Shown: piece after piece, positions 31,958-46,900 of the stretch
Layout of the letters: each line of letters begins with the position of its first letter
Position numbering within the stretch: position 1 is the stretch's first letter
Assembly: GCA_029948255.1 (NCBI GenBank)
Contig: JALIZF010001810.1
Location: forward strand, 82,001 to 146,000
Direction of reading: 5' to 3'
DNA: 64,000 nt
Source of the DNA: Telmatactis stephensoni
Taxonomy: Eukaryota > Cnidaria > Anthozoa > Actiniaria > Isophelliidae
Notes under the pieces: model-generated
Database searches by the model: none
Told to the model about the DNA's origin: nothing
Seen by the model: only the letters and a program-made list of their open reading frames with translations
Program-made: the position numbers and the translations under genes

Positions 31958-34900
31958 GTAAAGACTTTTATAAGCGCAAATTAAACAACTTTGTACTCTT
32001 TTATGCCAGGCTTTGATGATATTTAGAAATCTAGAAAGACTTTTTAAGTGAAAATGAAAACAGTGCAAATATATAACTTTGGTTTCAAACGTTTTTCGCG
32101 TTTTATTATTGTTTTGTTCAAGGCGCGCGCAGTGGCAAACTTTCGAACTTTTGGAACCCGTTTGAAAAAAGTGCATTTTAGAGTGGCAGTCGCATAGTGT
32201 CACTGTTCCTGTAGCTTGTCCTTTAAGAAGGCCGTTACACTGGCTATTTTTCCTTCAACGCTGCGCGCAGCAACAGTTGCACTGTACGTCCATCGCCTCA
32301 ACAGGTGTGCGCATAATTGCAGAAGAAAACTGCATCGTGTGTTCGGTCTTTAGTTAACAAATAGATTCTATTTTTTCGTGCGTCTGTACTCTAGTAGATG
32401 CACAGATGACGTCAAAATGTGGCGAGAACAAAATAGTACGCCATAAGACCAAGTTGACTGTTGTTCTCACCACATTTTGACGTCTTCTGTGCATCTATTA
32501 GAGTACAGACCCACGGAAAAATAGAATCTATTTGTTTTGCATAATATTCATCGAAACACTTCAACCAATCAGAGCACGCGTAAGATACAATGACGTCATC
32601 ATGCGTGTGTACCTGTAATCACACACGGTTCTCGACCAATCAGAGCGCGCGTAATACACCAATTATTATATAAACTGTAGTATGTGCTGCGCGCATAGTG
32701 CAACAGTAATAATAACAATGTACAATAATCCTATATATATGTTTATCTTCTTGTTTTGGTTTCTAGATATTACAAGCGTCAGTCCCTCGATAGGAAGTGT
32801 AGCAGGAGGAACCATTGTAAATATAAGAGGGACAGGTTTTAGAAAGAACGCTACAGTTGTGACTATTGGCGGTACGAAACAATGTTGTTATAAAATAGGC
32901 ATTAGTTAGCGGCTCTCTCTTCCAATTTGTTTGTTTAATTCCATAATAACCAAAAGCATAGAGGAAACATGCTACTGTGGAAAGTAGAGGAAGAAAGAAA
33001 ATCCAAAAGAATGAAGGAATGTTGTTAATCGCGAGTATTATTCCCTTTAAAAATCACTTGATCATTAGGGCAAGTTAATTTGATCAAGTCATTTTATTTC
33101 ATTGCTAAATTAAACTTAACATGCGGCTAAATACTTCACAGTAGGGAAGTCGGTCAGGGGGTGGTCTTGGCAAGAAATGCAGCGACCCTCCTTCTATTTA
33201 ATCTCTGTTGGATCATGTAGTACGCATGAGGCCATGCGCCTAAATTCCATACGACGACTCGGGAGTATGGTCCCGAGTATGTTCGGGAGTATGGTCTATC
33301 TTTACATAAAATTACCAAAACTACATTAGCTTTTCAGTATACTATATGTAATTGTAATGATAATTTTTTTAAATATTTAAGTCATATCGTTACCATAATG
33401 ATTTGTGTGATTGGTATAGGTATACCGTGCAAGATATTGTTCATTAACACACAGCTAATCACGTGTCAAATCAGCCAAGAATTCACTCCTTTACCTGCAG
33501 AAGACTTTTACGCAGGTAATTTCAAGATCATTTTCTTTGTATTACAACTTCTATGTACTAGTTTTCACGATTAATTTATTATTTCATCTAACAGGAAACC
33601 GAGGTCTGCTTCGTGAAGTGTGGACATCTACGAAAGTCTCCGATTTATCATCGATTGCCAACCTCGATTCTTCATTACGTGATTATCATTCCGAAGTGCT
33701 TCCGGATGCCAGTTCACCATCAAAACCGTCGTTTGGCGAGAAGAATATGTTCAGTTCACGTGTGAGAGGGTTCTTTGTAGCGCCGTCAGATAACAACTAC
33801 ACTTTTTATATCCAAGCTGACGACAAAGCTGATCTCTATTTAAGCACCAACTCCTCTGCGCTTTTCAAAGTATGGACAAACTACAAGGTGCACAGACAGA
33901 CAGACAAGACAGACAGGCGCACAGACAGACAGACAGACAGATAAACTAATAGATAAACTGTCAAGGAGTGCCAAACTTTATAACATTTTCTATAAACTTG
34001 TGTGCAACCTCTAGAGCCGCGAACCCAAGCTCTATGTTAACAAAAGTTAATTCCAATGATACGATTAAGTCAGGCTTGGAAAACTGCAGCCATATCATCA
34101 CTATTTCCTTGACCACAAGTTACAGTTTCTTGCGTGCAACGCTGTAGAAGAACTAGAACTCGATTTTACTGCTGTAAATGTTGGCCGTATCGTTGTACGC
34201 AGCTGGGTCATCACACGGTGCGCATGCAATCCACAAGTTAAAAATTGCATCGTTTGCTCAGACAGGCCTTTAGCCTTCAATCCTAGCTTCACAAAATATT
34301 ATCTTATTTGTCTTTTTCAGAGGAAAATCGCCTCCTGTCCCAGCGCATCGACTACATGGACTACACACCCCGAACAGCGTTCAGCGGTTTTTCGCCTCAA
34401 AGCAGGCGTTGCGTACTTCTTCGAAGCGTACCACTCGCAGGTCCTGGGTTCAAGTAAACTACGTATTGCTGTAAAAATCCACAAAACCAAGTACGTGCAT
34501 TCACAAATAGGATCAGCTGTGAATGAAAAACAGGTCATCAAAGTTATATCCACACAGCATCCTGACGTACAGGTAATATGACGTTTTGTGACGTCACACG
34601 AAGTATGACGTATTATGACGTCACACCAAGTATGACGCATTATGACGTCATATGAGGTATGACGTCATTGAGTACTTGTGCTGACGTCATATCTGTAATA
34701 TTCCACAGATTATTAATATTACGAATTGGGACAGTGGACTGACATATGAGATACAAAGGGTTTCTATAAAGCCTAGCTGCAACAATTCAAGTACGTATAT
34801 TATCAGTACTACGTCAAACCTCCCGTAAACGATCATCCAACAAGACTAGGTGGTCGCTTATTGGAGGTGGTCGCCTACGAGAGGTTGCAACTTTAGTGAT

Positions 34901-37900
34901 TTGCATGGGAAAATCAGCACTGGTATTTTGTAAAACTGGTCGCTTACGAGAGGTAGTGGATTAGAGTAGATTTGATATGAGTGTGAAAACGGCACCGCAC
35001 GGTCACGACATGGTTACGACAGCTAGAATATTCAATGTTACGTTTTTCCAGACAGCACGGTGCTGACACGGTCACGGCACGGCACGCGATCTGTTTCACA
35101 CTCATACGAAATGACACGGTCACGGCACGGCACGCGATCTGTTTCACACTCATACGAAATCTTCTCTAGTACACTAGTTGCAGGTTCACCATTTGTCATC
35201 AAATTCGTCTCTCTTCTCACGTTGATCTATCAAAACATGGAGGCACACGGCAAGATGTAACATGGCGCGCACGGCAAATCGTTGAGTTGTCTTTATCTTG
35301 TCCTGCATACAGGCTTTCTGGAGATGGGGAAAGGGGACCACCATCCCTCCCCAGAGAGTCTATAGGCAAGCTATTCTTGTTATGCATACAAAACCTGGTC
35401 TCGAAAAGATACCATAATTGAACGAAACTAAATTATTAACTGGTACGTTGTTGCAGGTGACTGTAATGGATTCTTTCAATTGAGTTACAAGGACCACAAA
35501 ACAACCCTACTCACCATAAACTCGACAGCCGTAGAATTACAGTCTGCTTTAAATACTCTTGAGCCAATCACAGAACAGGGTAACGTAACGGTCACACAAG
35601 ACTCGGCAAACGGTACAAATGATTATAACGTGACGTTTGTGTTTGCGTTACCCGAGCAAACTGAATTTCTGACATTGATGTCCGTTACAAATGGGATTGG
35701 AGCAAGTCACGCAAGTCCAAAAAGGTAAGGGTTAGCGTGGTTTTATGATTGTGAGGACACTAGCCCAATTCCTTATGGGACCTGGGAAAGTTGGCTTGAA
35801 AACTGTTCCTAACTTAGTACGCTGTTTTGTATTCGAAGGTCGAAATGGCAACTGGGTATTCCGGTTGTCGTTAGCGCAAAGGATCTCGGACTACATACGC
35901 ATCGATGCTACTTCTGATGACGTCAAGTCCGCTCTACAGAGCATGCTCAGTTGGCAGTGTAGTTACCAAATCCCTATTGGGCGTGCATGGTATTACAATG
36001 GATTTGAAGCTAGAGCTCAGGGACCTGAATGGGGTGAACGCGTTGTCGAAGAGGAGCCATTTTGTGGTAGAACGTCTTTGAAGAATCCTACTTATATATT
36101 TCGGGCAGGACAGTCACGTGACCTTGGTGGCCGAGTCATGAATGCTGTTGATGTATCAAGATATAGACAGGTTAATTTTCATTCCTTTTTAAGTTTTATA
36201 CTAAAATATAATCTATATATTAGGGGTTAATTATCAATAGGATAAATGGCTCCTAAATTAGTTTTAGAGAGGGATCGAGGTAAATTTGAATACCACTTTC
36301 TTTTTAGTGTAACCCTCTTTCACCCGGCCCCTTCCCCATTTCTCCTCGCGTTATTTTGTCAGGTTCAATTCTAGTTCACTTTCAATATAAGTAGTCTAGA
36401 ACACGCCCAGTAAACTGGCAATGTGCTGCTCATTAGCTTTGTATGTCTTACATGACACTGGCTTGAGAGATAAGTTAGGGGAGGGCTGCAGGGCAGCGCA
36501 CCCCTTCTGAGACGACTTTGTTCTCTTTTCTTCTCGATACTTTTCCAAAATATCCTCTGGACCCTCTTGATGGTTTTCGATTTCTATGATGCTGCACCCC
36601 CCTGAAGGACAATCATGAATGCACCCCCTGAAAGACAATCATTGATCCGCTGCGCTCATCCATACGTTGCTTATGCGTTTCATCAGTGCTTGTGTAAATA
36701 TCACCTCTTTAAAAAATTCGTTAAAATTCGACGGGTACTAAAAATAGATTCCCCATGCCAACATTCCCTTTGTCTTCGAGTTTGAATAAGTATAGTTATA
36801 TTTTGAATGCATTTCAGCTCTGTTTTGCGTACAAGGGAGCTATCAAACCCTACCTCACATATCTTATATCCTACACTGACCAATCAGACAATGGAGGGCA
36901 AGTTTGGAGAAACTATGGATTTACTCCCATCTCGACAACCAAGTGGTATTATCAGTGTATCAGTATCCATGACAACGTATATGGTGATAGTTACCTTACC
37001 AAAAGAGCCAATAAGGACTATGGTTTCTACGTCAAGGCGATAAAGGTCGCTAGGCAACATGACGTGTACATTGATGACGTAATTATCTGGGAAGACGCCG
37101 TTAATGGTTAGTTGAATATGCGAAAAAAAGCAAAAAACAGTTGAAAAAATGAAAACAAAAACAAAAAACAAAAAAAAAACAGGAACATAGACAAAGGAAG
37201 AACAAAAGAAAGCATTGGCAAAAATGATAAATGCTTGTACTCCCAACATGTCTGATTTCGAAGATGAGGATTGGCAGCCACTATTGAAGGAAATAACTAA
37301 CCAAAATTTCAAATATTTTCTTTTATAGTACAGAGACAGAACCCGGCTGCCAAGCCAGGTGGTCACGTGATAAAATCATTTGACGTCCAGAAACTTGGGT
37401 CAGCGGTATGGTCCATATATCTGACGCCTGCGCACTGTGGTACTAACATCGACAAGATCAAAATCGTAGATGCAGAGGAAGATCGTTCCAGTATTTCTAA
37501 TGACGTTACTACATATCGTCCTGTCAATCAAACAAAAAGCTCCATGGTAACAGTGACACGTGATCAAAAAGCAACTCCTCCTATTGGTGGAACCTTTGAC
37601 ATACTCTTTCAAGAACAGAAACTTTCAGGTAAGAGATGTTGAAAAACGTCATGAGATAATCTGTTGATTTGGATGCCCTGTAATATGATCTTAAAATTCC
37701 CGTCATCGAATATCGAATAACACGTGACCATGTGCTGCCTCTATTTCGGTTGCTTCTGAGCGAAAAGCTTTGCGTAACGAGACTAAAACGGCTGCGGGCG
37801 AAATTAAACTACCATTAAGCCATGCAAACCACTAATAAATTTACTCTTCTCAAACAGGTGTCTCTTCCAGTATTTCTGCAGAGGATCTCAAATCTTCTCT

Positions 37901-40900
37901 TCAGACTAACCTTGCCTATTGGCCAAGTGAATGTCACACGTAGTGGTTCCTGTGCTGGATATAATTGGGCCATAGAATGGACATCCACTGGTGGAAATCA
38001 ACCTGATTTACGTGTAGACGGAAGTAATTTGAACGGAAATAACGTAATTGCTAAGGTGGAAACAGTAGATGATGGTGGTCTGTTTCTTAGACCTATTCCT
38101 GGGGACATGTTACGAGTAGCAGAACGAAAACCACAGGTATACACGGACCATTGCTACAACTAACACGCAAATTTGTAAACTTGTGCGTTGTATTCCAGGT
38201 AACGACAGCCATCTTGGATGAACTTTAACAAAATATTTCTCTGGTCATTAGCGTCTGTTGTTTGTTCATCCAACATGGCTACCGCTTCTTTATCTCTTCA
38301 TTCTCAAGGGAATGGTTGAAACTCAGCAATATATTAGCCAACCACAGTTACCATTCGTCTAAAACAGCGAAACAACGAAGCTACTTCGTCCTTACCGTAT
38401 ATATACCATTGTTCACGCTTAGCGTGCGTCCATCGTGAAATGATGCAATTGGGAGGTTGCTAAAGCACGAAAGAAGCGTAAACGCCACACGAGGTTAAGG
38501 GATAAGAAAAGTAACCCCTGTTTGCAGAGCAACGTTTTTTCGAGGAAAGAGATCAAAATTTGACGTGAGAGTGCGTCCATCATGAAATGGTCCACGATAA
38601 ATTAGCTAATCACAGCGCGCGCTTTATTGTAGCTATCAGTATAATGATTGCAATATTTGAACTGACCTCGATCTAGAGTGACCACCTCATCTTGCCACAG
38701 TGATGAAAAGTTTCATTTCAATTGTTCCATTATTACAGGTGTCTGTAATGGTCGATGGTATTCCTTCAAGCTGTTCCCATAGAAACTGTTCCTACACATT
38801 CCTGTCAAGCGCAACCCCAGTCTTAACTTCCATTACCCCAAACCAAGGTACTGCAGGAGCTCGGCTAACTCTAACTGGAAGTGGCTTCAAATGTAAACAC
38901 ATCTCAGTCACGATTGGTGGAAGATCGTGTCACGTGACTGGATGTACGACGACTACAATAACGTGCACTGCTGGCCAATACGAAGGAGGGCTCAACGTGG
39001 TCGAAGTAATAAACTCAAAGACTGGTTCTGCTAAACATTTGCATGGCAAAATAACTTATAAACAAGAAGTTACTATAAATGACGTCACGCCAAAGAAAGG
39101 AAGCATCATGGGAGGCACTTTGCTCACTCTAACCGGAAGTGGATTTACAAGTAATAAATCATCGATCAGTGTCCTTATAGGGGGTACTCAATGTAATGTA
39201 GTCAACACGTCATTATCGCAAGTCACGTGCACCACCTCCAAGAGCTCGTCGACCGTAGCCAACGACATCACGATTAGTAGTACGAGGGCAAGGTCGGTAT
39301 CCTCTCGGCTTGTTATCGTTTTGACTCGAGTTCCTGATACCACTCCGGTAATCACAAGTATTGGCCCCAGTCTCACTCAAAGTGTTGGTAGTGGTGGATT
39401 TCTGGAAATTTCTTCAAAGTCTACCATGGCAACGTGGGACAACTGTTATGATTGGCTCACAACCATGCAATATAACACAATATTATAGCACGTATATCAA
39501 GTGTATACTGCCTCAGATGGCACCCGGAAAGTATGACGTCATGGTACACGTCCTGGGTAAAGGGTATGCTGCATACAAGGGTACAATTCCACAGTTAGAA
39601 ACTGTACTTGAAATAACGGATGTTTTCTCCGCGACAAGGATCAGTGTTTGGGGGAACTGTGGTGACAATCAAGGGGCGTGGTTTTAGCAATCAACCAGAA
39701 AACAACGTGGTTAAGATAGGTGACATCACTTGTGATGTAATGTCAAGTAAACAAGATCAAATACTTTGTAAAACCAGGGAGGCTTCATCTACTTATGTTA
39801 TCGACAACACAGGGATACATCCAGGTAAGATACGATGTAATGTTTGACAAAATCACTTCACATTGGATTTTAAATGAACAATATTTAAGATAAATAATGC
39901 AAAATAGACAACTAACAAAGCAACAATGAACAACGTATATGTCAACAATATCTCAACGACAGATATGACAAATAATAAATGTCTCAATGACAAATATATC
40001 AACATGATACTGTATATTTGTAGAGTATGGGCTTGGTTATGCTTGGAATCCCAACATACTGACGATCCATGCTGGAGACACCGTCAAGGTCAGTTGCAAT
40101 GTATTTGTTTTGCAGTTTTCATTTGACAAAAAAAAGCAATAGCGCATGGTACAATCATGGCAATGGCGCGTGTTTACAGTATACCAACATCGAGTACTTT
40201 TGTAACCTGACACTAAACTTGTACACCACACTGCATAGTGTTGCATAGGTGTACACGTCCTTGAGCAATACTGCGTCAGTTATTTGCGCCATGTTATTTT
40301 GTAAGTACCGTTCTAAGCTTTCACAGGATCCCATTGCGTAATAAGTTCCTGGTTCACATTTCATTTACCGTTTCTTTAATCTGTTAATACAGTGGAAATG
40401 GTCCAGCCCAGAGATGACAAACCTTAAGTTCAGCATCCAGCAAACAAACGATTCATCAAGCATGGTTTACAATGGGAAAGGATTTCGCAGCCATAGGTCT
40501 AGCAATGGATGGTTTAGACATCGCTTTAACGTACCCGGTCAATACTACTACATTAGTGGACCTGTCGATCCTTATAACATTATTAACATGAAGGGACAAA
40601 TAATCGTTCTTGGATTACCTACTAAATCAGCAGTGGTATCGATACAGATTGGGAAATTTACAGCAACTTACAAGCAAGCCTAATCCCGTGGCTCCCCTCC
40701 CTAGCACCACTAATTGTCATTGACGGTATTACGTCACAAGCTCAACAGTGCAAGTCAATCACTGCAAAATGATAAAAACTTTGTATTCATGCAACTGCAG
40801 TACACCGGAAGTGACGTCGATATCTCCAAATAGTCGGTACCAGTTACCACTCTTCTGACCATACGTGGAAAGGGATTGGGACCTAAAGCTTGCTATAGCA

Positions 40901-43900
40901 AGGTTCAAGTTGGAACGCAACAATGCATTGTGTTGTCAAGTACAGCTGACGTCATTACGTGTAATGTTGCCATGGGTAACTGGCCTTACAGCAGGTATGT
41001 ATGCCATTCGTCTTCTGCGCAGCCGCAGTTAAAGTCGCCACGCGGAGCGTTGTGTGACATCCCTTATAAACATTGCTTATTAACGTATTATATTTGGTAA
41101 CGCAGGTATTCCATACAACGTGACAGTGCGTGTACATAACCATGGAAACGCATGGATCAAGACTGATGACGTCACGTCCAAAACATTCACCCTACTCCCC
41201 ACAGTCACATCTTTGTCACCATGGGCAGGTTCCTTGACTGGAGGGACCTTGCTAACGATCACTGGTGAAGGTTTTTCTCCGTCCTTAGGCAAGAACAGTG
41301 TTTTTATTGGTACAACAAGATGTACTGTAACATTGTCAACCACTACACAGATACAATGCCATACCCAGCCTCAAAATACTCCTATAACATCAAATGTTAC
41401 AGTCATGGTCAATAACTTAACCAGTACACCAAATATAAAATGTTTATTCACATACTCTGATGTTGTGACTCCCAGAATCGATTACGTCACACCTACCACT
41501 CTCATTGGCTCGTCTAACGTCATCAATATGTATGGTTCGGGGTTTTCAATCAAGAAGTCTGACGTCACTGTAACCATTGGTAATTCACCCTGTGACGTCA
41601 TATCATTAGGTCCGTATGCAATACGATGTAAAATTGGGCCATTAGCAGCCGGTGACTTTAAAATATCAGTGCGTATTCACTCTAAAGGATTGGCGTTATT
41701 TGACGGGGATGCTGTCAAAAGTTTGACTAGTTTGCCTTTAGTATCTGACATTAGTCCTACAGAAGGCAGTCTGTATGGAGGTACAATAATAACAATCACT
41801 GGAAATGGTTTTGATTCTCGAACTGGTCAAACAAGTGTTCATATTGGACTCCAGAAATGTGCAATGCGTCACGTAACGAACTCCAAAATAACTTGCGTGA
41901 CATCAAAGCATGTTGCAGGATCACATGAGGTAGGGAAAGTTGAATCAAAACTTTATTCCTGGGCCCGGTTGTACGAAGGGTGAATAGCGCTATCCAGCGG
42001 ATAAATCCTTATCCAGCGGATAAAATCTATACAAAATCTATACAGTGGATAATTCTTATCCGGTGGATAACTTTATCCAACCTTCGTACAACCGGGCCCT
42101 GGTGAGTAAATGTGGATATCAAAGAAACTAAACAATTTAAGCATCAGTGGAAGAGTTTTGGAATCATTGTAAAAACGGCATGGTCACAGCACGTCCACGG
42201 TCCAGCACGATAACAACACGGCACAGTTACGGCAAGATTACGGCACGGCCACGACACGGCGCGGTCACGGTACGGTAATAATTATAACACGGCGTGGATG
42301 TGAAAAACTCCTCTATGAACCCATAGTCCATGCTATGCACTAGCACTCCACTTTAAGTTACCAAATTTAAACGAACAATGTTTTCTGGTTTATTCCTTGT
42401 AGGTTCAAATAAAGTCTGGTAGCCAAGTGTTTCCAAGTCTACGATTCGCCTACCGCACATACCTCACACCAAGAATATCAACCATATCCCCCACCAAAAG
42501 CACAGATGGAAATACTCTCACCATCACAGGAAGAGACTTTGGTTATGACATCAGCAAAGTTAGCGTTACCATTGGCAACACCACGTGTCTCATCCAGTCC
42601 CTCACGACCTACAGGATAAGATGTACTCTTGGAGATTGTCCCGCGGGATTATATGACGTCATTGTACATGTCAAAGGGCTTGGATTTGCTGGTCCCGTGA
42701 CGTCCAAGCCAATTAAATTCACTTATGACATAAAGGTGGTTAGTGCTATCCCTACAGAGAGTGGGTTCGGTGGAGGAAGAATCCTAACTATTCAAGGACA
42801 TGGATTTAGTAACGTTACTTTGGTAAAGATATGTGACAGCCCATGTCACGTAATCAATGTCACGCAATCAGTTTTGTGGTGTGAGAGTCCTTCGTACCAG
42901 TCGCAAGCCACAGCAGATGTGACATGCTCACTGAGTGTATTTGGGCCAAATAACCTCGTAGCACTTATGAGTGGATATTTCAAATTCAGACTCTCGATGA
43001 CATCAAGAATTACGCGGATTGACCCTCCCCGTGGGGGTACCGGTGGGGGAACACTTGTAACAATATCTGGAAGTGGTAAGTTTCTTTCATAGTCTTCCAG
43101 GAGGCGTCACGCAAAGCAGAGCATGACAACATTTATTCCATTTCATTTTCTAGGATTCAGTTCGGTTGCTAAGCAAAACAAAGTGACGATAGCTGGCGTC
43201 AATTGCCAAGTGACGTCATTCTCTACTTCTCAAATCCAGTGCATAACTGGCCAGCGGCATGGCTCAATACTCACAAAGGTCCGAGTGGAGGTTGGGGACA
43301 AAGGAATTGCGACCCAGGACCACGCAGACTTTGAGTACATTGATGTTTGGTCGTCACGATATTCATGGGGAGGCAAAGACCCACCAATCAAAGGCGACTT
43401 AGTGGTAATCCCTAGAGGGCAGACCATGCTATTGGATACTACCACCCCTGTATTTGCTGCCTTGGTTATCAAAGGCAAACTCAAGTTTGACGAGAAAGAT
43501 TTAGTTTTAAACGCAGAGAAAATATTAATTGTTGATGGAGGAGTGTTGGAAGTTGGAACAGAGGGCCAACCTTTCCGTCACAAAGCCAGAATTGTTCTTC
43601 ATGGGAACATGCGTTCTGTTGAATTGCCCTTATTTGGTGCTAAGGTATTGGCAGTGAGAAATGGGACTTTGGACCTTCATGGTAAACACGTGCCAATCAC
43701 GTGGACACATCTCGAAAAAACCGCGGGAAGAGGTATGCGATAGTTGTATTTTTATTGACAATTTTTAATATATAAAGCTAAGTGCGAAGGAATGGTTGAA
43801 TACACAATATTCTCTAACAAATATGAGGTTCGATTCTAAATTTGATTATAAAATGTCGCCATAATTTTTACCAAAAATTCTCAGTTAGTTGTTTTCTGGA

Positions 43901-46900
43901 ATTATTTGAAAAATTGCTGGGCATTTAGAATTTTAGAGACTTGCCCGCCAATCGGAATTTTTTCAAATGATTGCATGTAGAAAACCGCTAATTTCTATGA
44001 TATCAAACTACTGTTTAGATATGTCAAGCGCTTTTCATGAGGTTTATGGATTTTGATTTGAGGATTTTTTCTTTTCTGGGCAAAGTTGAGTACGCACTTG
44101 TGTGCGCACTTGTGAAAAAAATTCAGTGAACGACTTTCGGTCACCGTTTTCAAATCACGAGATGTCCGCCAATCTGAATGTTTTAAAATAATTCAAGATC
44201 TGAAACCAATTCTCCCGCAGAGTATGACGCATATGCGATCCACACTGCAAAAACGCACGAGTAAATTTACTCAAAAACGTGAGTAAATCGGTGCTTTCAC
44301 AGTAACTCTCTTATCCGAGTAAATTTACTTAGTTGTTTGAGTAACTGAGTACCCTTTACTAAAATAACTGAGTAAATTTACACTGCACGAATAAGTGAGT
44401 TACTGTGGATGCATCGATTTACTCAAGTTTTTGAGTAAAGTTACTCGCGCGTTTTTGCAGTGCAGCTAAGTAATATTCAATTACATATTTAAGAAATATA
44501 CAAACAATATGAATACATTATGCAATTTTATATTGAAAACACATAAATAATAAGAAATAATTATACTTTAAATAAAAATGCTACAATCTAAAATATCAAA
44601 AACAGAAAAAATGAATACACAACGAAAAGAAAGAGAAGAAAAAAAGAAAAAAAGTTGCACCTCGACGGGGCTCGAACCTATGACACTTAAATAGGCACCC
44701 CCCGGAAAAAAAACTATTAAAGCAAATAAAGAATCGAAAAATAGGGGGAAAAAAATTAAATTTTGGGACGATTCTCCCGAGACATTCTGTGAAGCTGAGA
44801 CATCGAATCGACTTACGTTACGGATGAAGATTTCGGCCCCATCCACGCTATCCCGGTGCTACATATTACAGTTTACTTAGCCCGAAGGCCAGAGAGGGAG
44901 ACGATATCCGGACCCTAATCCATACCTTTAGATATCACCTTAGACCGCTGCGCTACCTAGACACTTAATAATTTTAATGTCTAATTGGGGTAGTCTATTC
45001 GGCGAAGTTTCATTGTGATGCTAATAGACTGTTACAAATCCTTGGGGACATATAGGAACCAATCAAAGTCCAGTCATCTAAATAATGATTTTATAAATAA
45101 ATAGAAGACAGTAAATAAAATAATAAATTTAAGTGAGAATTTTTAGTGCACGAAGCAGTCTTTGCAAGAAGCGGTTAGCAATTGGATTTTGAATTTCCTT
45201 TGCTGGATGATCATCATTGAAGGTAGTTTGGTAAAAATCATTCCCTAATTTCAACCGTAATCCTTAAGCATAAAGCATGGATCGAAGGTTTAAAGCATCT
45301 GAAAAGTTAAGGACTAATTTTAACGGGTTTTAAAATTTGGATCGATGCCGCTCAGTGTCTTTATATTCCTACAAGGAGACCACACTAGTCCATTCCCTGT
45401 ATATTTTACCAAATATTCAACGTTAACTTTTACCTTGTTTTCTTAAGGTTTTATTATAAATGGATAAGTCTTACATGTATATTTGTCCTTGCTATTGTAT
45501 TGTATATCGATCATGTCGGTCAATTCAATGAAGGCCAGGAAACACGATGCAGCTACTTTACTTCTAGCGTTTTCGCAACATTGCGCGCAACAGTTACAGG
45601 TTAAGAATCGAGTTCTACTTCTGAAACTTTTCTGCAGTATTGCGCGCAACATTGCAGGGGTCGACACACGGTGTAACTGTTGTAACGTGTAATATTGCAG
45701 GGATGGACACACGGTGTAACTGTGTTGTATGCAACATTGCAGGGGTAGACACACTGTTTAACTGTTTGCGCACATTACAGGGGTGGACACACGGTGTAAC
45801 TGTTGTATGCAACATTGCAGGGGTAGACACACTGTGTAACTGTTTGCGTACAACATTACAGTGGTGGACACACGGTGCAACTGTGTTGTATGCAACATTG
45901 CAAGAGATGAACACACGGTGCAACTGTGTTGCGTGCACCATTGCAGGGATGGACGCATGGTGTAACTGTGTTGCGTGCAATGTTGCAGAAAAAGTTGCAT
46001 CGTGAGTCCAGGTCTTAAGGCACATAATTCCCCTTGTAATTTCCCTTTTCCTCTACTTTCCTTCGCAATTCCTGCAACTTGATTCCTAAAACACGAAATC
46101 CCGCACCTGACCCCAATTGGAATTCCCGAATCCCGCTCTATATATTTTCCGCCCGCATCCTGATCCAGCCCCAAAATAAGTCAAATATAATCCTGCATCC
46201 TGCCAGATCTATTGTGGAGCTTGGGATATGTGAGATGCTTTGTTAATGGGCCGTAAAAGAGACACATACTTAGGTTGTAACAACGTGTTTATGTTGCATC
46301 TTTCAGGTGCATCCCAGCTCACCCTGAAGCACTCTGTCACGTGGGATGTAGGCGATGAAATCATTCTAGCTTCAACAAGCAGAAGTCCAGAAGAAAACGA
46401 ACAGCTCACCATAACGAACATATCAAGTGATGGTAGAACTATAGGAATAAAACCAGCCCTAAAGTACAAACATTTAGCTGTTGTGCAAACTGTAGCAGGA
46501 CAAGTCATTGAATCCCGTGCCGAAGTTGGTCTCCTAACTCGTAACGTCGTCGTAGAGGGTTCGGTGCAGCGAGAGTGGTCCGAGAATTTCCGACCATGTC
46601 CCGAAGATTTTGACCCAGATCAGTTTGCTACCCAGACTTGTTTTGTTGGTCGTTATGGAGACGAGATAAACAGTGATCAGTTTGGGTCTCAGATTATGCT
46701 GAACGCCAAGGAAATGAACAAAGGTTTGGTGACTGGTCGAATATCATACATTGAGGTCAGACATGCAGGGCAGGCATTCAAACTTGGTAAGTTATTGCTA
46801 TGGGTTTCCTGTGGAGGATCGACCTCTAGTAATTTTATTGTCATCGCTGAAGGCTAGGCATCGATAAAGACGGAATTCAGAAATAAGTCATTGCTCACAT

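Noticed and set aside
36884..37366. 160-residue minus-strand frame with hydrophobic stretch
   Set aside because: It is the antisense shadow of PKHD1L1 exon 17 and the adjoining intron.
40681..40870. Extra intron to avoid the frame breaks in exon 22
   Set aside because: There is a plausible acceptor (CAACTGCAG) but no GT donor upstream, and residues across the gap still align with vertebrate PKHD1L1, so frameshifts explain it better.
45640..45985. CRISPR-like array
   Set aside because: Units are directly tandem with no unique spacers, and the DNA is eukaryotic.
45443..46174. Cys/His-rich frames on both strands
   Set aside because: They arise from the 41-43 bp minisatellite and repeat because the DNA repeats.
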